A stretch of 64,000 nt of DNA, from NCBI RefSeq assembly GCF_001421435.1, contig NZ_LMKA01000053.1, forward strand, positions 1-64,000, read 5' to 3'. The number at the start of each line of letters is the position of its first letter. The stretch's first letter is position 1. The notes under the pieces were generated by a model. That model saw nothing but the letters and a program-made list of their open reading frames with translations. It searched no databases and was not told where the DNA came from. Origin of the DNA: Chryseobacterium sp. Leaf201. Its GTDB lineage: Bacteria; Bacteroidota; Bacteroidia; Flavobacteriales; Weeksellaceae. Both the position numbers and the translations under genes were made by a program. Below, one piece after another: positions 24,429-32,996 of the stretch.

Positions 24429-24581
24429 ATGGCAAAGAAAGTAGTAGCAACCCTACAAAGCGGACAGTCAAAAAAAATGACTAAAGTTGTTAAAATGGTT
24501 AAGTCTTCTAAATCAGGAGCTTACGTTTTTGACGAAAAAGTAATGAATGCAGACGAAGTAGACGGTTATTTGAAGAAATAA
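24429..24581 (+). CDS. DUF4295 family small basic protein
   Basis: This is a 50-residue, strongly basic protein (starts MAKKVVATLQSGQSKKMTKV, ends EVDGYLKK). DUF4295 is a Bacteroidota-specific family nearly always encoded right after rpmG. It may be a ribosome-associated protein, though that is inference from its neighbours and charge. The spacing to rpmG is 20 bp. A terminator follows 21 bp after the stop. Confidence 0.9.
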   Translation: MAKKVVATLQSGQSKKMTKVVKMVKSSKSGAYVFDEKVMNADEVDGYLKK

Positions 24582-24602
24582 TCTCCGCTTTATTTACAAT
24601 AT

Positions 24603-24633
24603 AAAAACTACTCATCTTTTGGGTAGTTTTTTT
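24603..24633 (+). terminator. Terminator of the rpmB-rpmG-DUF4295 operon
   Basis: A 9-bp stem AAAAACTAC...GTAGTTTTT (24603-24611 with 24623-24631) continues into a T run. Confidence 0.85.
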
Positions 24634-24635
24634 GT

Positions 24636-24643
24636 TATCTTTG
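24636..24643 (+). promoter_or_regulatory. -7 element of ftsY (TATCTTTG)
   Basis: This is an exact TAnnTTTG match directly after the operon terminator, about 95 bp upstream of ATG 24739. Confidence 0.5.
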
Positions 24644-24738
24644 CTTTTGGATTAATATTGGGTTATGCATTACAAATGATAAACAGTCAGGCGAAATGAT
24701 AGCTCAGAACCTGTAATTAAAATTCCGTAATTCATAAG

Positions 24739-25692
24739 ATGAGTTGGTTTAAAAAGATTTTTAAGAAAGAAGAAAAAGAAACATTAGACAAAGGATTGGA
24801 AAAGTCCAGCCAGGGTTTCTTTGAGAAAATGACAAAAGCCGTAGTCGGCAAAAGCAAAGTAGATGATGAAGTCCTGGATAACCTGGAAGAAATCTTAATT
24901 GCCTCCGACGTGGGCGCCTCTACCACCATCAAAATCATCGAAAGAATTGAAGAGCGTGTTGCCAGAGATAAATACGTCAGCATAAATGAGCTGGATAAAA
25001 TCCTCCGTGAGGAAATCTCAGGTCTTTTGCTGGAAAATCCTCATGCAGGAACAGGTAATATTGATGCTTCCAAAAAACCTTACGTCATCATGGTGGTCGG
25101 TGTAAATGGTGTCGGGAAAACCACAACCATCGGTAAGCTGGCCCATCAGTTCAAATCGGAAGGCAAAAAAGTAGTTTTAGGCGCTGCCGATACTTTCAGG
25201 GCTGCAGCTGTTGATCAGCTTGTGATCTGGAGCCAGAGAGTGGGTGTTACCATCATCAAACAGGAAATGGGTTCCGACCCTGCTTCTGTGGCATTTGATA
25301 CCGTTCAGAGTGCCATTGCCCAAGATGCCGATGTAGTGATCATTGATACCGCGGGAAGGCTCCACAATAAGATCAATCTGATGAATGAACTTTCTAAAAT
25401 CAAAAGAGTGATGCAGAAGGTGATTCCTGATGCACCGCACGAGGTTTTACTGGTTCTTGACGGTTCTACAGGACAGAACGCCTTTGAGCAGGCAAAACAG
25501 TTCACAGCGGCAACGGAAGTGAATGCGCTGGCCGTGACAAAACTTGACGGTACCGCAAAAGGAGGTGTCGTGATCGGTATCTCTGATCAGTTCCAGATTC
25601 CGGTAAAATACATCGGTGTCGGAGAAAAGATGCAGGACCTGCAATTATTCAATGGTACGGAATTTGTTGACTCGTTCTTCAAGAAGAGATGA
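24739..25692 (+). CDS. ftsY: Signal recognition particle receptor FtsY
   Basis: FtsY docks SRP-ribosome complexes at the inner membrane. The N-terminal basic, Lys-rich segment (WFKKIFKKEEKE) is the membrane-binding region, here short and without the long acidic A domain of E. coli. The helical N domain follows, then the SRP-type GTPase: GVNGVGKTTTIGKLA (121-135), ADTFRAAA, DTAGR and TKLDGTAKGG. Length 317 suits Bacteroidota FtsY. Confidence 0.96.
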   Translation: MSWFKKIFKKEEKETLDKGLEKSSQGFFEKMTKAVVGKSKVDDEVLDNLEEILIASDVGASTTIKIIERIEERVARDKYVSINELDKILREEISGLLLENPHAGTGNIDASKKPYVIMVVGVNGVGKTTTIGKLAHQFKSEGKKVVLGAADTFRAAAVDQLVIWSQRVGVTIIKQEMGSDPASVAFDTVQSAIAQDADVVIIDTAGRLHNKINLMNELSKIKRVMQKVIPDAPHEVLLVLDGSTGQNAFEQAKQFTAATEVNALAVTKLDGTAKGGVVIGISDQFQIPVKYIGVGEKMQDLQLFNGTEFVDSFFKKR

Positions 25693-25757
25693 TGAGAGTC
25701 ATCCCTGTCTAAATTCAAATAATAAATCACACATTAACATTTAAAAAATTTACGACT

Positions 25758-26021
25758 ATGGGAATTTTAACTTGGATCATATTTGGTCTTATCGCAGGTG
25801 CTATTGCAAAAATGATTATGCCCGGGAATCAGGGCGGCGGATGGCTGATCACCATTATTTTAGGAATTGTGGGAGCTTTTATCGGAGGGGCAATAGGTGT
25901 CTATGTTCTTCACTGGGGAGATGTTGATTCTTTCTGGAACTTCAGAAGCTGGATCCTTGCCATCGGAGGTGCATTGATTGTTCTCTGGATCTACGGAATG
26001 GCGACAAGGAGGAGTGCCTGA
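25758..26021 (+). CDS. GlsB/YeaQ/YmgE family membrane protein
   Basis: This 87-residue inner-membrane protein has three hydrophobic segments. It shows the family pattern LTWIIFGLIAGAIAKMIMPG, then GGGWLITIILGIVGAFIGG. Homologues are stress-induced (transglycosylase-associated or YmgE type) with no known activity. It follows ftsY at 65 bp and ends before a strong bidirectional terminator. Confidence 0.85.
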   Translation: MGILTWIIFGLIAGAIAKMIMPGNQGGGWLITIILGIVGAFIGGAIGVYVLHWGDVDSFWNFRSWILAIGGALIVLWIYGMATRRSA

Positions 26022-26049
26022 TCAATGTAAATAACATTTATTAAAAATA

Positions 26050-26083
26050 AAACGGCGGATTTGAAATTTCAAATCCGCCGTTT
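26050..26083. terminator. Bidirectional terminator, perfect 34-bp palindrome
   Basis: The two 17-base arms (26050-26066 and 26067-26083) are perfectly complementary with no unpaired loop in the DNA. The palindrome separates the convergent YmgE-like and sppA genes. T-rich sequence follows on both strands. Confidence 0.85.
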
Positions 26084-26104
26084 CTTTGTACAATATAATT
26101 TAGT

Positions 26105-27862
26105 TTAGTCAATCTTAATCTGGTAAGGCATTTCCATTTTCACCTCAGACTGCAGTTTCCTTTTTTCCATCACATGCTGCATGATTTCATAATTGGCTTT
26201 CCCGATTTTATTTTTAATCAGCCTTGCCGAAATTTCATCTTCATTAAGGTCTTTAAAAATCTGCTCAAAAGGAGACATCCTTTTAGGATATGATGATATC
26301 GCGTAAGATTTCAAGCCTGCTTTACCGGCTGCATATTTTACCGCATCGTTCAGTGTTCCCAATTCATCCACGAGACCGATCTGTTTGGCTCTGGTTCCGC
26401 TCCACACTCTTCCGCCTCCTACATTGTCAATCTGCTCAAAAGTCTGCTTCCTGTTCTGGGTAACAAAATGCACAAATCTTTTATAGGTACCTTCCACACT
26501 TCTTGTAATCATGCTTACACCGTAAGGGCTCACCCCGTTTAATGATGAATAATACTGGGAGTTGGCATTGGTAGCCACAATATCAGCACGGATCCCGTTT
26601 TTGTTGGCAATATCTTTAAAGTAAGGAATAACCCCGAAAACACCGATGGATCCTGTAAGCGTATTGGGCTCAGAATAAATCTTATCTGCAGCCATAGCAA
26701 TATAATATCCTCCTGAAGCGGCATAATCCCCGAATGAAACCACAAGCGGCTTTTTCTTTTTCAGCTGCTGAAGCTCAAACAGGATTTCATCTGAAGCATT
26801 GGCACTTCCCCCGGGAGAATTGATTCTGAAAACAACGGCTTTCACTTTATCATTTTCCTGAAGTTCCTTGATATATTTGATATATTTTTCAGAATGGATG
26901 TCATTATACTCATCCCCGCTGTTAATAGAGCCTGAAGCATACAGCACCGCTACCCTGTCCCCGGATTTTTCATCATCTGAATAAGAAGCGATATATTTAC
27001 CCAAAGAGATTTTATTTAATTTTTCTTCCTTCTTCACTCCTAATTTTGATTTGATCAGGTCATCATACTGGGTTTTCTGAATCAGTTTATCTGCTAACCT
27101 GTACTTTACTCCTAATTCAGGAATCATCCCGTAAAGGCTGTCGATCACCATTCTGAACTGAGCCGTATCAATTTTTCTGGAAACCGCCATTTTGGATGAT
27201 GTATTTCTCCAGATATCATTCAGAAGCGTTCCCAGCTGTTCTTTGTTTTCAGGGGAAATATCATTACGCAGGAAAGGCTCCACTGCAGATTTGAATTTAC
27301 CGTGACGGATAACTTCAATCCCTATTCCGTATTTATCAGCAAAATCTTTAAAGAAAGCCACTTCTGTAGCAAGGCCTTTAAGCTCAATCATACCTGCAGG
27401 ATTCAGGTAATACTGGTCTGCTACAGATCCTAAATAATAGGAAGACTGAGAAACGGCATTGCCATAGGCATAAACAAATTTCCCACTCTTTTTAAAATCT
27501 TCTATCGCACTCCGGAGATCATCAATCTGCGTAATCCCCGCATTCAGCTGATCTGCTTCAATACTTATCCCTTTGATATTATCATCTGTTTTGGCCTTTC
27601 TGATGGCTTCAACCGCATCATAAATCAAAATACTTTTATTTTGGTCGCTGATATCAAATAAGCCTTTTCTTTCTTCTGTAGGGCTGTCTATTATATTGGT
27701 TTTTAAGTTAATGGCAAGTACGGAATTCTTTTTCACCACGGCAGTTTTTTCATTCCCCATAGCGCTGAAGACCAGCATTACGATGAAAAAGAAGAAAAAT
27801 ACGACACATAATATGACAATAGCCACTATATTTGCCAGTACATTTTTTAAAAAGCTTTTCAT
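26105..27862 (-). CDS. sppA: Signal peptide peptidase SppA, 67K type
   Basis: SppA degrades leftover signal peptides in the inner membrane, facing the periplasm. A single N-terminal membrane anchor (residues 8-34) is followed by two tandem S49 domains, as in E. coli SppA. The catalytic dyad is conserved: Lys191 in FKSAVEP, matching E. coli Lys209, and Ser383 in YAASGGYY, matching Ser409. The flanking INSPGGSANAS and TLTGSIGVFG are also present. Length 585 compares with 618 in E. coli. The start ATG 27862 is only 19 bp from the divergent folK start. Confidence 0.94.
   Translation of the reverse strand: MKSFLKNVLANIVAIVILCVVFFFFFIVMLVFSAMGNEKTAVVKKNSVLAINLKTNIIDSPTEERKGLFDISDQNKSILIYDAVEAIRKAKTDDNIKGISIEADQLNAGITQIDDLRSAIEDFKKSGKFVYAYGNAVSQSSYYLGSVADQYYLNPAGMIELKGLATEVAFFKDFADKYGIGIEVIRHGKFKSAVEPFLRNDISPENKEQLGTLLNDIWRNTSSKMAVSRKIDTAQFRMVIDSLYGMIPELGVKYRLADKLIQKTQYDDLIKSKLGVKKEEKLNKISLGKYIASYSDDEKSGDRVAVLYASGSINSGDEYNDIHSEKYIKYIKELQENDKVKAVVFRINSPGGSANASDEILFELQQLKKKKPLVVSFGDYAASGGYYIAMAADKIYSEPNTLTGSIGVFGVIPYFKDIANKNGIRADIVATNANSQYYSSLNGVSPYGVSMITRSVEGTYKRFVHFVTQNRKQTFEQIDNVGGGRVWSGTRAKQIGLVDELGTLNDAVKYAAGKAGLKSYAISSYPKRMSPFEQIFKDLNEDEISARLIKNKIGKANYEIMQHVMEKRKLQSEVKMEMPYQIKID
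27827..27834 (+). promoter_or_regulatory. -7 element of folK inside sppA (TATATTTG)
   Basis: This is an exact TAnnTTTG match inside the first codons of the divergent sppA gene. It would start folK transcription near 27840, giving a leader of about 40 nt antisense to the sppA start region. Confidence 0.5.
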
Positions 27863-27881
27863 AAATCAATCATTTTACAAT

Positions 27882-28298
27882 ATGTCGCAGCATAAAGCCG
27901 TTTTGTTACTCGGAAGTAACCTCGGAGATCAAAAAAAAAATGTGGAGACTGCCCTGGAAAAGATCAGAGAAGGGGGAAACGAAATATTACGTATAAGTGA
28001 ATTCCTAACATCGGAGCCCGTAGAGTTTGCCAGTTCCAATATTTTTTGTAATATTGCAACGATAATATCGACACATCTTTCGCCTATCCAACTGCTTGAT
28101 TTTGTTAAGAGTATCGAAATAGAAATGGGCAGGTTAAACGATTCCCTAGCAAGCGGAGGATATACCGATAGAATAATAGATATTGATATCGTGACCTATA
28201 ATGGACTGATATTTGCATCAGAGAGGTTGAAAATACCTCACCAGAAGCATCTTTATGAAAGAGCTTTTTCAAATAAACTATTAAAAGATTTTATTTAA
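27882..28298 (+). CDS. folK: 2-amino-4-hydroxy-6-hydroxymethyldihydropteridine pyrophosphokinase
   Basis: HPPK transfers pyrophosphate from ATP to the pterin in folate synthesis. The start is ATG 27882 (MSQHKAVLLLGSNLGDQ). Motifs are LLLGSNLGD near the start, the Mg-binding DIDIVTYNG with preceding RIID, and IPHQKHLYERAF at the end. Length 138 is typical (E. coli 159). A longer frame into sppA is not needed. folB, acting earlier in the pathway, is also in this window but unlinked. The porin gene follows after 22 bp. Confidence 0.93.
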   Translation: MSQHKAVLLLGSNLGDQKKNVETALEKIREGGNEILRISEFLTSEPVEFASSNIFCNIATIISTHLSPIQLLDFVKSIEIEMGRLNDSLASGGYTDRIIDIDIVTYNGLIFASERLKIPHQKHLYERAFSNKLLKDFI

Positions 28299-28320
28299 AT
28301 CAAAACATAAAACATACTGT

Positions 28321-29430
28321 ATGAAACTAGGTTTATTATTATTGGCTACTCTGCCTATTGCTACTTATGCACAGGATAGTATTGCTGTTACTTCAAATGA
28401 TATGTATCCGAATACATTCTCTTCAGGTTCTGCCAATGTTCAGCCTTTCAATAGCAAGGCTAAAAGATTCAATGACTGGTCCGTTTCAGTTGGAGGAGGT
28501 GCCGCTTTTATGGTGCATTCAGACCTTACATCATTCTATGACAAGAAAGTTAACTGGGGATACAACAGCTACGTAAGCTTAGACAAGCAGATTACCCATG
28601 TATTTGGAATGAGCCTTATCTATCAGAGAGGTGAAACTACGCAGAAAGCACAGCTTGAAGGAGCAGCCGGTATTGCCGGGGGCGTTGCGGAAGCCAATAC
28701 AAAATTTAATCAGATCGGTTTATTAGGAGATGTTAACTTCTCAAACTTATTGAGAAGAGTAGACAATCATTCTCCTTTCAGATGGGCATTACACGGATAC
28801 GCAGGTTTCGGTTTCATGAACTTCAATACATCACTGCACGATAATAATGAGTTCAGATGGAGCAACTCTCCTGCCAGAATCCCTTTATTCATTAACCAAA
28901 AACTGGAATTCAACTCACTGTACTTTCAATTCGGTACCGGTGTGAAATATAATGTTTCAAAACTTATTGATATTGAGGCAAGAGCCATGTATGTCATGAG
29001 TGGCGATGACGAATTTGACGGCGGCGGATACGCAGGTCCTGATGATTACGATCCTACTTCAAAAGTTTCCAAGTACAACATGATCAGCAAAAAAAGATCT
29101 GACAATGCACTGACGGTTAACTTAGGGGTTTCCTTCAAACTGGGTAAGCATTTATCTCACCTTGCATGGCATGATCCTTTACAGGAAGCTTATTACAGAA
29201 TGAATGTTCTTGAAAATAAAGAAGCTGACTTTGTAGTATGCGAAAAAGGAGATCTTGATAACGACGGTGTTTGCGACGATTGGGACAGACAGCTTGATAC
29301 ACCTGCAGGTGCAAGAGTAGACGGAGCCGGTGTTGCTTTGGATATGGACCTTGATGGTGTTATCGATTTATACGATAAATGTGTAACCGTTCCGGGACCT
29401 GTTGACAACAACGGATGCCCAACCAACTAA
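28321..29430 (+). CDS. OmpA-family outer-membrane barrel protein lacking the OmpA domain
   Basis: This 369-residue protein has a signal peptide ending TYAQ, an N-terminal beta-barrel of about 280 residues and a calcium-binding thrombospondin-3-like region (GDLDNDGVCDDWD, MDLDGVIDLYDKC). It stops at GCPTN, exactly where the next gene continues into a linker and an OmpA peptidoglycan-binding domain. It therefore lacks that domain. There is no frameshift or leftover sequence in the 42-bp gap, so this is an intact short paralogue. Segments SNLLRRVDNHSPFRWALHGYAG and the TSP3 region are almost identical in both genes at DNA level, suggesting gene conversion. Confidence 0.85.
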   Translation: MKLGLLLLATLPIATYAQDSIAVTSNDMYPNTFSSGSANVQPFNSKAKRFNDWSVSVGGGAAFMVHSDLTSFYDKKVNWGYNSYVSLDKQITHVFGMSLIYQRGETTQKAQLEGAAGIAGGVAEANTKFNQIGLLGDVNFSNLLRRVDNHSPFRWALHGYAGFGFMNFNTSLHDNNEFRWSNSPARIPLFINQKLEFNSLYFQFGTGVKYNVSKLIDIEARAMYVMSGDDEFDGGGYAGPDDYDPTSKVSKYNMISKKRSDNALTVNLGVSFKLGKHLSHLAWHDPLQEAYYRMNVLENKEADFVVCEKGDLDNDGVCDDWDRQLDTPAGARVDGAGVALDMDLDGVIDLYDKCVTVPGPVDNNGCPTN

Positions 29431-29472
29431 ATAATAACTAAATCATTTAATTAACTAAATAAAAAATACACT

Positions 29473-30933
29473 ATGAAATTAAGTTTAGCAATTGTTGCAT
29501 TTGCGCTGGCTGTACCTACAGCGGGCTTTGCACAAGACTCAACTGCAGTAGTTTCAACCGGAGAATATCCAAATACATTCTCTTCAGGCTCTGCTAACGT
29601 TTCTCCGTTTACCAATAAATCAAAAAGATTTAATGACTGGGCGATTTCAGTGGGAGCCGGTGTACCATTAATCCAATCTGCAGACTTAACGTCTATCAAG
29701 AATGGTAACGGTAAAAACCTTTTCGGGTACTCAGCGTACATCAGTATTGATAAAGCGATTACCCATGCTTTCGGTATTAATCTACAGTATGACAGAGGGG
29801 AAACAAGACAGGGATGGTTTAACACCAAAGATCCTGCTCCAACCAATACAGTAGCTTATCAGCAGGTAGGAGCAAGAACCCAGTATGATGCAATCTCATT
29901 GTTAGGGGACATCAACTTTTCAAACCTATTGAGAAGAGTAGATAACCATTCTCCTTTCAGATGGGCATTACACGGGTATGCAGGTGTTGGTACTATCGCT
30001 TACAGAGCTTATCAGAAAGACAACATGGGCCAGAGAATGGTAACTGAAATCAAGCCGTTCCAATTGGGTTCTATGTTTGCTCAGGCTGGTGCCGGAGTTA
30101 AATACAAAGTTAACAGAAGACTTGACATCGAAGCGAGAGCAATGTATGTAGTTACAGGTGATGATGAATTTGACGGAGGAGGAAGCAAATACAGCGCGAT
30201 CAACCAACGTGAAGAGCAGGTTTCTGACAACTTCTTCAATGCAACTTTAGGTATTTCTTTAAAGTTAGGGAAACATGAGTCTCACTTAATGTGGCATGAC
30301 CCGCTTCAGGAAATCTATTACAAATTAGATGTTTTGGCTAATAAAAACCAGGATATTGAAGTTTGTAAAAAAGGAGATCTTGATAATGACGGTGTTTGCG
30401 ACGATTGGGACAGACAGCTTGATACGCCTGCTGGCGCAAGAGTTGACGGTGCCGGTGTTGCTTTAGATACTGACTTAGACGGAGTAATTGACCTTTACGA
30501 CAAGTGTGTAACCGTTCCGGGTCCTGTAGAGAACCAGGGATGTCCTACTACTGCACCTGCAGCAGGTGGACCGGTAGAGGAAAAAGAAACGAAATTAGAC
30601 GGTATTGAATTTGACCTGAACTCAGACAGAATTCTTCCTTCTAACACGCCTATCCTTAACAATGCTGTTAACTACATCAACTCTTCAACAGGAACTTATA
30701 CTGTAGTTGGAGCAACAGATACAAGAGCTTCTGAAGCATACAACCAGAGACTTTCTGAAAGAAGAGCAAACAATGTTAAAGATTATCTGATGAAGAACGG
30801 TGTTCAGTCCGGTAAGCTAAACGCAGTAGGTAGAGGTGAAAAAGACCTTAAATATCCTGAGTGTGAGCCTGCAACTAAATGTCCTGAATGGAAAAACAGA
30901 GCAAACAGAAGGGTTTACTTCGAAGCTAAATAA
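29473..30933 (+). CDS. OmpA-family outer-membrane protein with peptidoglycan-binding domain
   Basis: This 486-residue protein is probably a major outer-membrane protein. It has a signal peptide (ending GFAQ), a beta-barrel, TSP3-like calcium repeats, a Pro/Ala/Gly linker (TTAPAAGGPVEEKE) and a C-terminal OmpA domain. The OmpA domain shows EFDLNSDRILPSNTPILN, GATDTRASEAYNQRLSERRA (Asp and Arg that bind diaminopimelate) and NRRVYF. It is the full-length member of a tandem pair with the gene at 28321. A terminator follows. High codon regularity suggests strong expression. Confidence 0.92.
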   Translation: MKLSLAIVAFALAVPTAGFAQDSTAVVSTGEYPNTFSSGSANVSPFTNKSKRFNDWAISVGAGVPLIQSADLTSIKNGNGKNLFGYSAYISIDKAITHAFGINLQYDRGETRQGWFNTKDPAPTNTVAYQQVGARTQYDAISLLGDINFSNLLRRVDNHSPFRWALHGYAGVGTIAYRAYQKDNMGQRMVTEIKPFQLGSMFAQAGAGVKYKVNRRLDIEARAMYVVTGDDEFDGGGSKYSAINQREEQVSDNFFNATLGISLKLGKHESHLMWHDPLQEIYYKLDVLANKNQDIEVCKKGDLDNDGVCDDWDRQLDTPAGARVDGAGVALDTDLDGVIDLYDKCVTVPGPVENQGCPTTAPAAGGPVEEKETKLDGIEFDLNSDRILPSNTPILNNAVNYINSSTGTYTVVGATDTRASEAYNQRLSERRANNVKDYLMKNGVQSGKLNAVGRGEKDLKYPECEPATKCPEWKNRANRRVYFEAK

Positions 30934-30962
30934 TACATTTAATTTTATCAGTAAATATATTA

Positions 30963-30988
30963 AAGTCACGCACTGCGTGGCTTTTTTT
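30963..30988 (+). terminator. Terminator of the OmpA pair
   Basis: A 9-bp stem with one G-U pair (30963-30971 with 30975-30983) has a 3-nt loop and is followed by a T run. Confidence 0.85.
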
Positions 30989-31016
30989 GTTGGTATACTT
31001 TCATTATTTTTATCCC

Positions 31017-32918
31017 ATGATTTCTCAGCAAGATTTTCAAGAACTAAAATTTAAAACCTTAAAGTATTTTTGGGGGTATGATCATTTCCGCGATTCTCAG
31101 GAAGACATCATTGATTCGGTAGTCAATGAAAAGGATACCCTTGTGCTGCTTCCTACCGGAGCCGGCAAATCACTCTGTTATCAGCTGCCCGCTTTATTAA
31201 AAGAAGGAACCTGCCTGATTATTTCCCCTTTGTTGGCCCTGATGAAAGATCAGGTAAACCAATTGAAATCAAGAGGAATAGAAGCTGAATACCTGTCTTC
31301 TGAACTGGATGAATATGATGCAGAAGGCATTTATAACCGCTGTAAGGAAGGGCTGACAAAAATGCTCTACGTTTCACCGGAACGTCTGACAAACAAACAG
31401 TTTTTACAGAACATTGAAGAAATCCAGCTGTCATTTATTGCGGTAGACGAAGCGCACTGTATTTCAGAATGGGGCCAGGATTTCCGTCCCAGCTACCAGA
31501 ACATAAAAAATTTCCGGACAAACAACCCGAAAATTCCCTGTCTTGCCCTAACGGCAACTGCTACCCCGAAAGTCCTGGAAGAGATCAAGCTGAAGCTTGA
31601 GCTCAGAGAGCCGAAAGTTTTTCAGAAAAGTTTTAAAAGAGAAAACATCAGGATTTTCACCGAAGAAGTTTCTGACAAGTTCCAGCGGATTTACGATATT
31701 TTAAAGTTTACGGAAGAAGCAGGGATCATTTATGTAAGAACCAGAAAAGAAGCCGAACAGCTCACCGAATTTCTGCTTAAGAAACAGATGACCAATGTGG
31801 ACTTCTTTCACGCCGGCCTTACAACCAAAGAAAAAAATGCCAAACAGACGATCTGGAATAACAGTGACAGGCACGTCCTGGTTTCTACCAATGCTTTCGG
31901 GATGGGGATTGACAAAGACAATGTGCGGTTTGTTATTCACTACTCGCCTTCGCCTTCCATTGAAAACTACTACCAGGAAATCGGGAGGTCCGGCAGGGAC
32001 GGCCAGGACAGCTTTGCTTTTTTACTCTGGGATAAACAGGAGATTATCAATTTTGATCAGATCCTAAAAAACCAGATTCCCAATAAAGCGGAGTTTTTAA
32101 AGATTATTACCTACCTCTACTCTATTTTTCAGGTAGCGGAATTTGAAATGCCGGATAAGGTTTTCCAGCTCAATACAGCCGGAATCCAGAATTTCACCCG
32201 GTTATCAAATGCAAAGATTAAAAATGTTTTGAATTTCCTTCACAATCAGGAGATCATTTATTTTAACGATCATAAAAGCCTGTCGTCATTACAGCTTTTA
32301 ATGCAGGCACACGAAATTGACCAGTTGCCCCATAAAGATGCTTACTTTATCGAGCTGATGCTCCGCTCTGTTTCCGGGATCACCACGCATAAAGTGATGT
32401 TCAGCGAACAGCAGGTAAGCAACAAAATCGGTGTGAGTATTCATTTAATTAAAGAACGATTAAAAGAGCTTCAGAAAAAAGGCTATATAGAATATGTTGA
32501 CGGTGCCTTATCAAGTATCAAATTTCTAAAGCCGAGGGACGAAAGGGTAAACAATGCCGCCTACTGGAAACTGTTTGAGCATATCCAGAAAAATAAAATC
32601 CAGAAATGGGAAGAAATGAAATTTTATGTTGAAGATAACCAGTACTGTAAAATGAAACTGATCCTGGCCTACTTCGGAGAGAAAAAATCCAAGAACTGCG
32701 GGCAGTGTTCAGTGTGTGAAAAAAACAAGCAGTCTATTTTCGGAAAAAATATTTCAAACCAGATTATCGGCTTACTGGCAAAAAGGCCTTCGTCTATTGA
32801 GGAGCTTTCCATTCAGCTGAGTTACCACTCCAAAGAAAATATCCTGGAAAACCTAATTTTCCTGCTGGATTCCGGAAAAGTGAAAATGCTGAATTTCAAA
32901 ACTTATTCATTGGCGTAA
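31017..32918 (+). CDS. recQ: RecQ family ATP-dependent DNA helicase
   Basis: RecQ unwinds DNA 3' to 5' in recombination repair. The protein has 633 residues from ATG 31017 (MISQQDFQELKFKTL). Motifs are FRDSQEDII (motif 0), LLPTGAGKSLCYQLPAL (Walker A), VDEAHCISEWGQDFRPSY (DEAH and aromatic loop), TATATP and the motif VI segment QEIGRSGRDGQ. A zinc-binding C-terminal part holds NCGQCSVCEK. No HRDC domain is evident. It is shorter than Bacteroidota RecQ1 (about 730), so it is the second, short RecQ type. The in-frame TTG at 30987 lies in the preceding terminator. Confidence 0.92.
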   Translation: MISQQDFQELKFKTLKYFWGYDHFRDSQEDIIDSVVNEKDTLVLLPTGAGKSLCYQLPALLKEGTCLIISPLLALMKDQVNQLKSRGIEAEYLSSELDEYDAEGIYNRCKEGLTKMLYVSPERLTNKQFLQNIEEIQLSFIAVDEAHCISEWGQDFRPSYQNIKNFRTNNPKIPCLALTATATPKVLEEIKLKLELREPKVFQKSFKRENIRIFTEEVSDKFQRIYDILKFTEEAGIIYVRTRKEAEQLTEFLLKKQMTNVDFFHAGLTTKEKNAKQTIWNNSDRHVLVSTNAFGMGIDKDNVRFVIHYSPSPSIENYYQEIGRSGRDGQDSFAFLLWDKQEIINFDQILKNQIPNKAEFLKIITYLYSIFQVAEFEMPDKVFQLNTAGIQNFTRLSNAKIKNVLNFLHNQEIIYFNDHKSLSSLQLLMQAHEIDQLPHKDAYFIELMLRSVSGITTHKVMFSEQQVSNKIGVSIHLIKERLKELQKKGYIEYVDGALSSIKFLKPRDERVNNAAYWKLFEHIQKNKIQKWEEMKFYVEDNQYCKMKLILAYFGEKKSKNCGQCSVCEKNKQSIFGKNISNQIIGLLAKRPSSIEELSIQLSYHSKENILENLIFLLDSGKVKMLNFKTYSLA

Positions 32919-32984
32919 GATAATTTTGCGCTAGATCACAGACAAAGTCATCGCCATAATTTATAACTTGTAACCCAAAGACGC

Positions 32985-32992
32985 TATCTTTG
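32985..32992 (+). promoter_or_regulatory. -7 element of fmt (TATCTTTG)
   Basis: This is an exact TAnnTTTG match followed by CATT and the ATG of fmt. The 15-base block TATCTTTGCATTATG is identical to that of queD. It implies a leaderless mRNA. Confidence 0.65.
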
Positions 32993-32996
32993 CATT

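Noticed and set aside
27281..27302. Possible loss of the SppA catalytic Lys
   Set aside because: A first look at the ADQYYLNP segment suggested a missing Lys. Counting the distance to the catalytic Ser places the general base at Lys191 in FKSAVEP, which is conserved.
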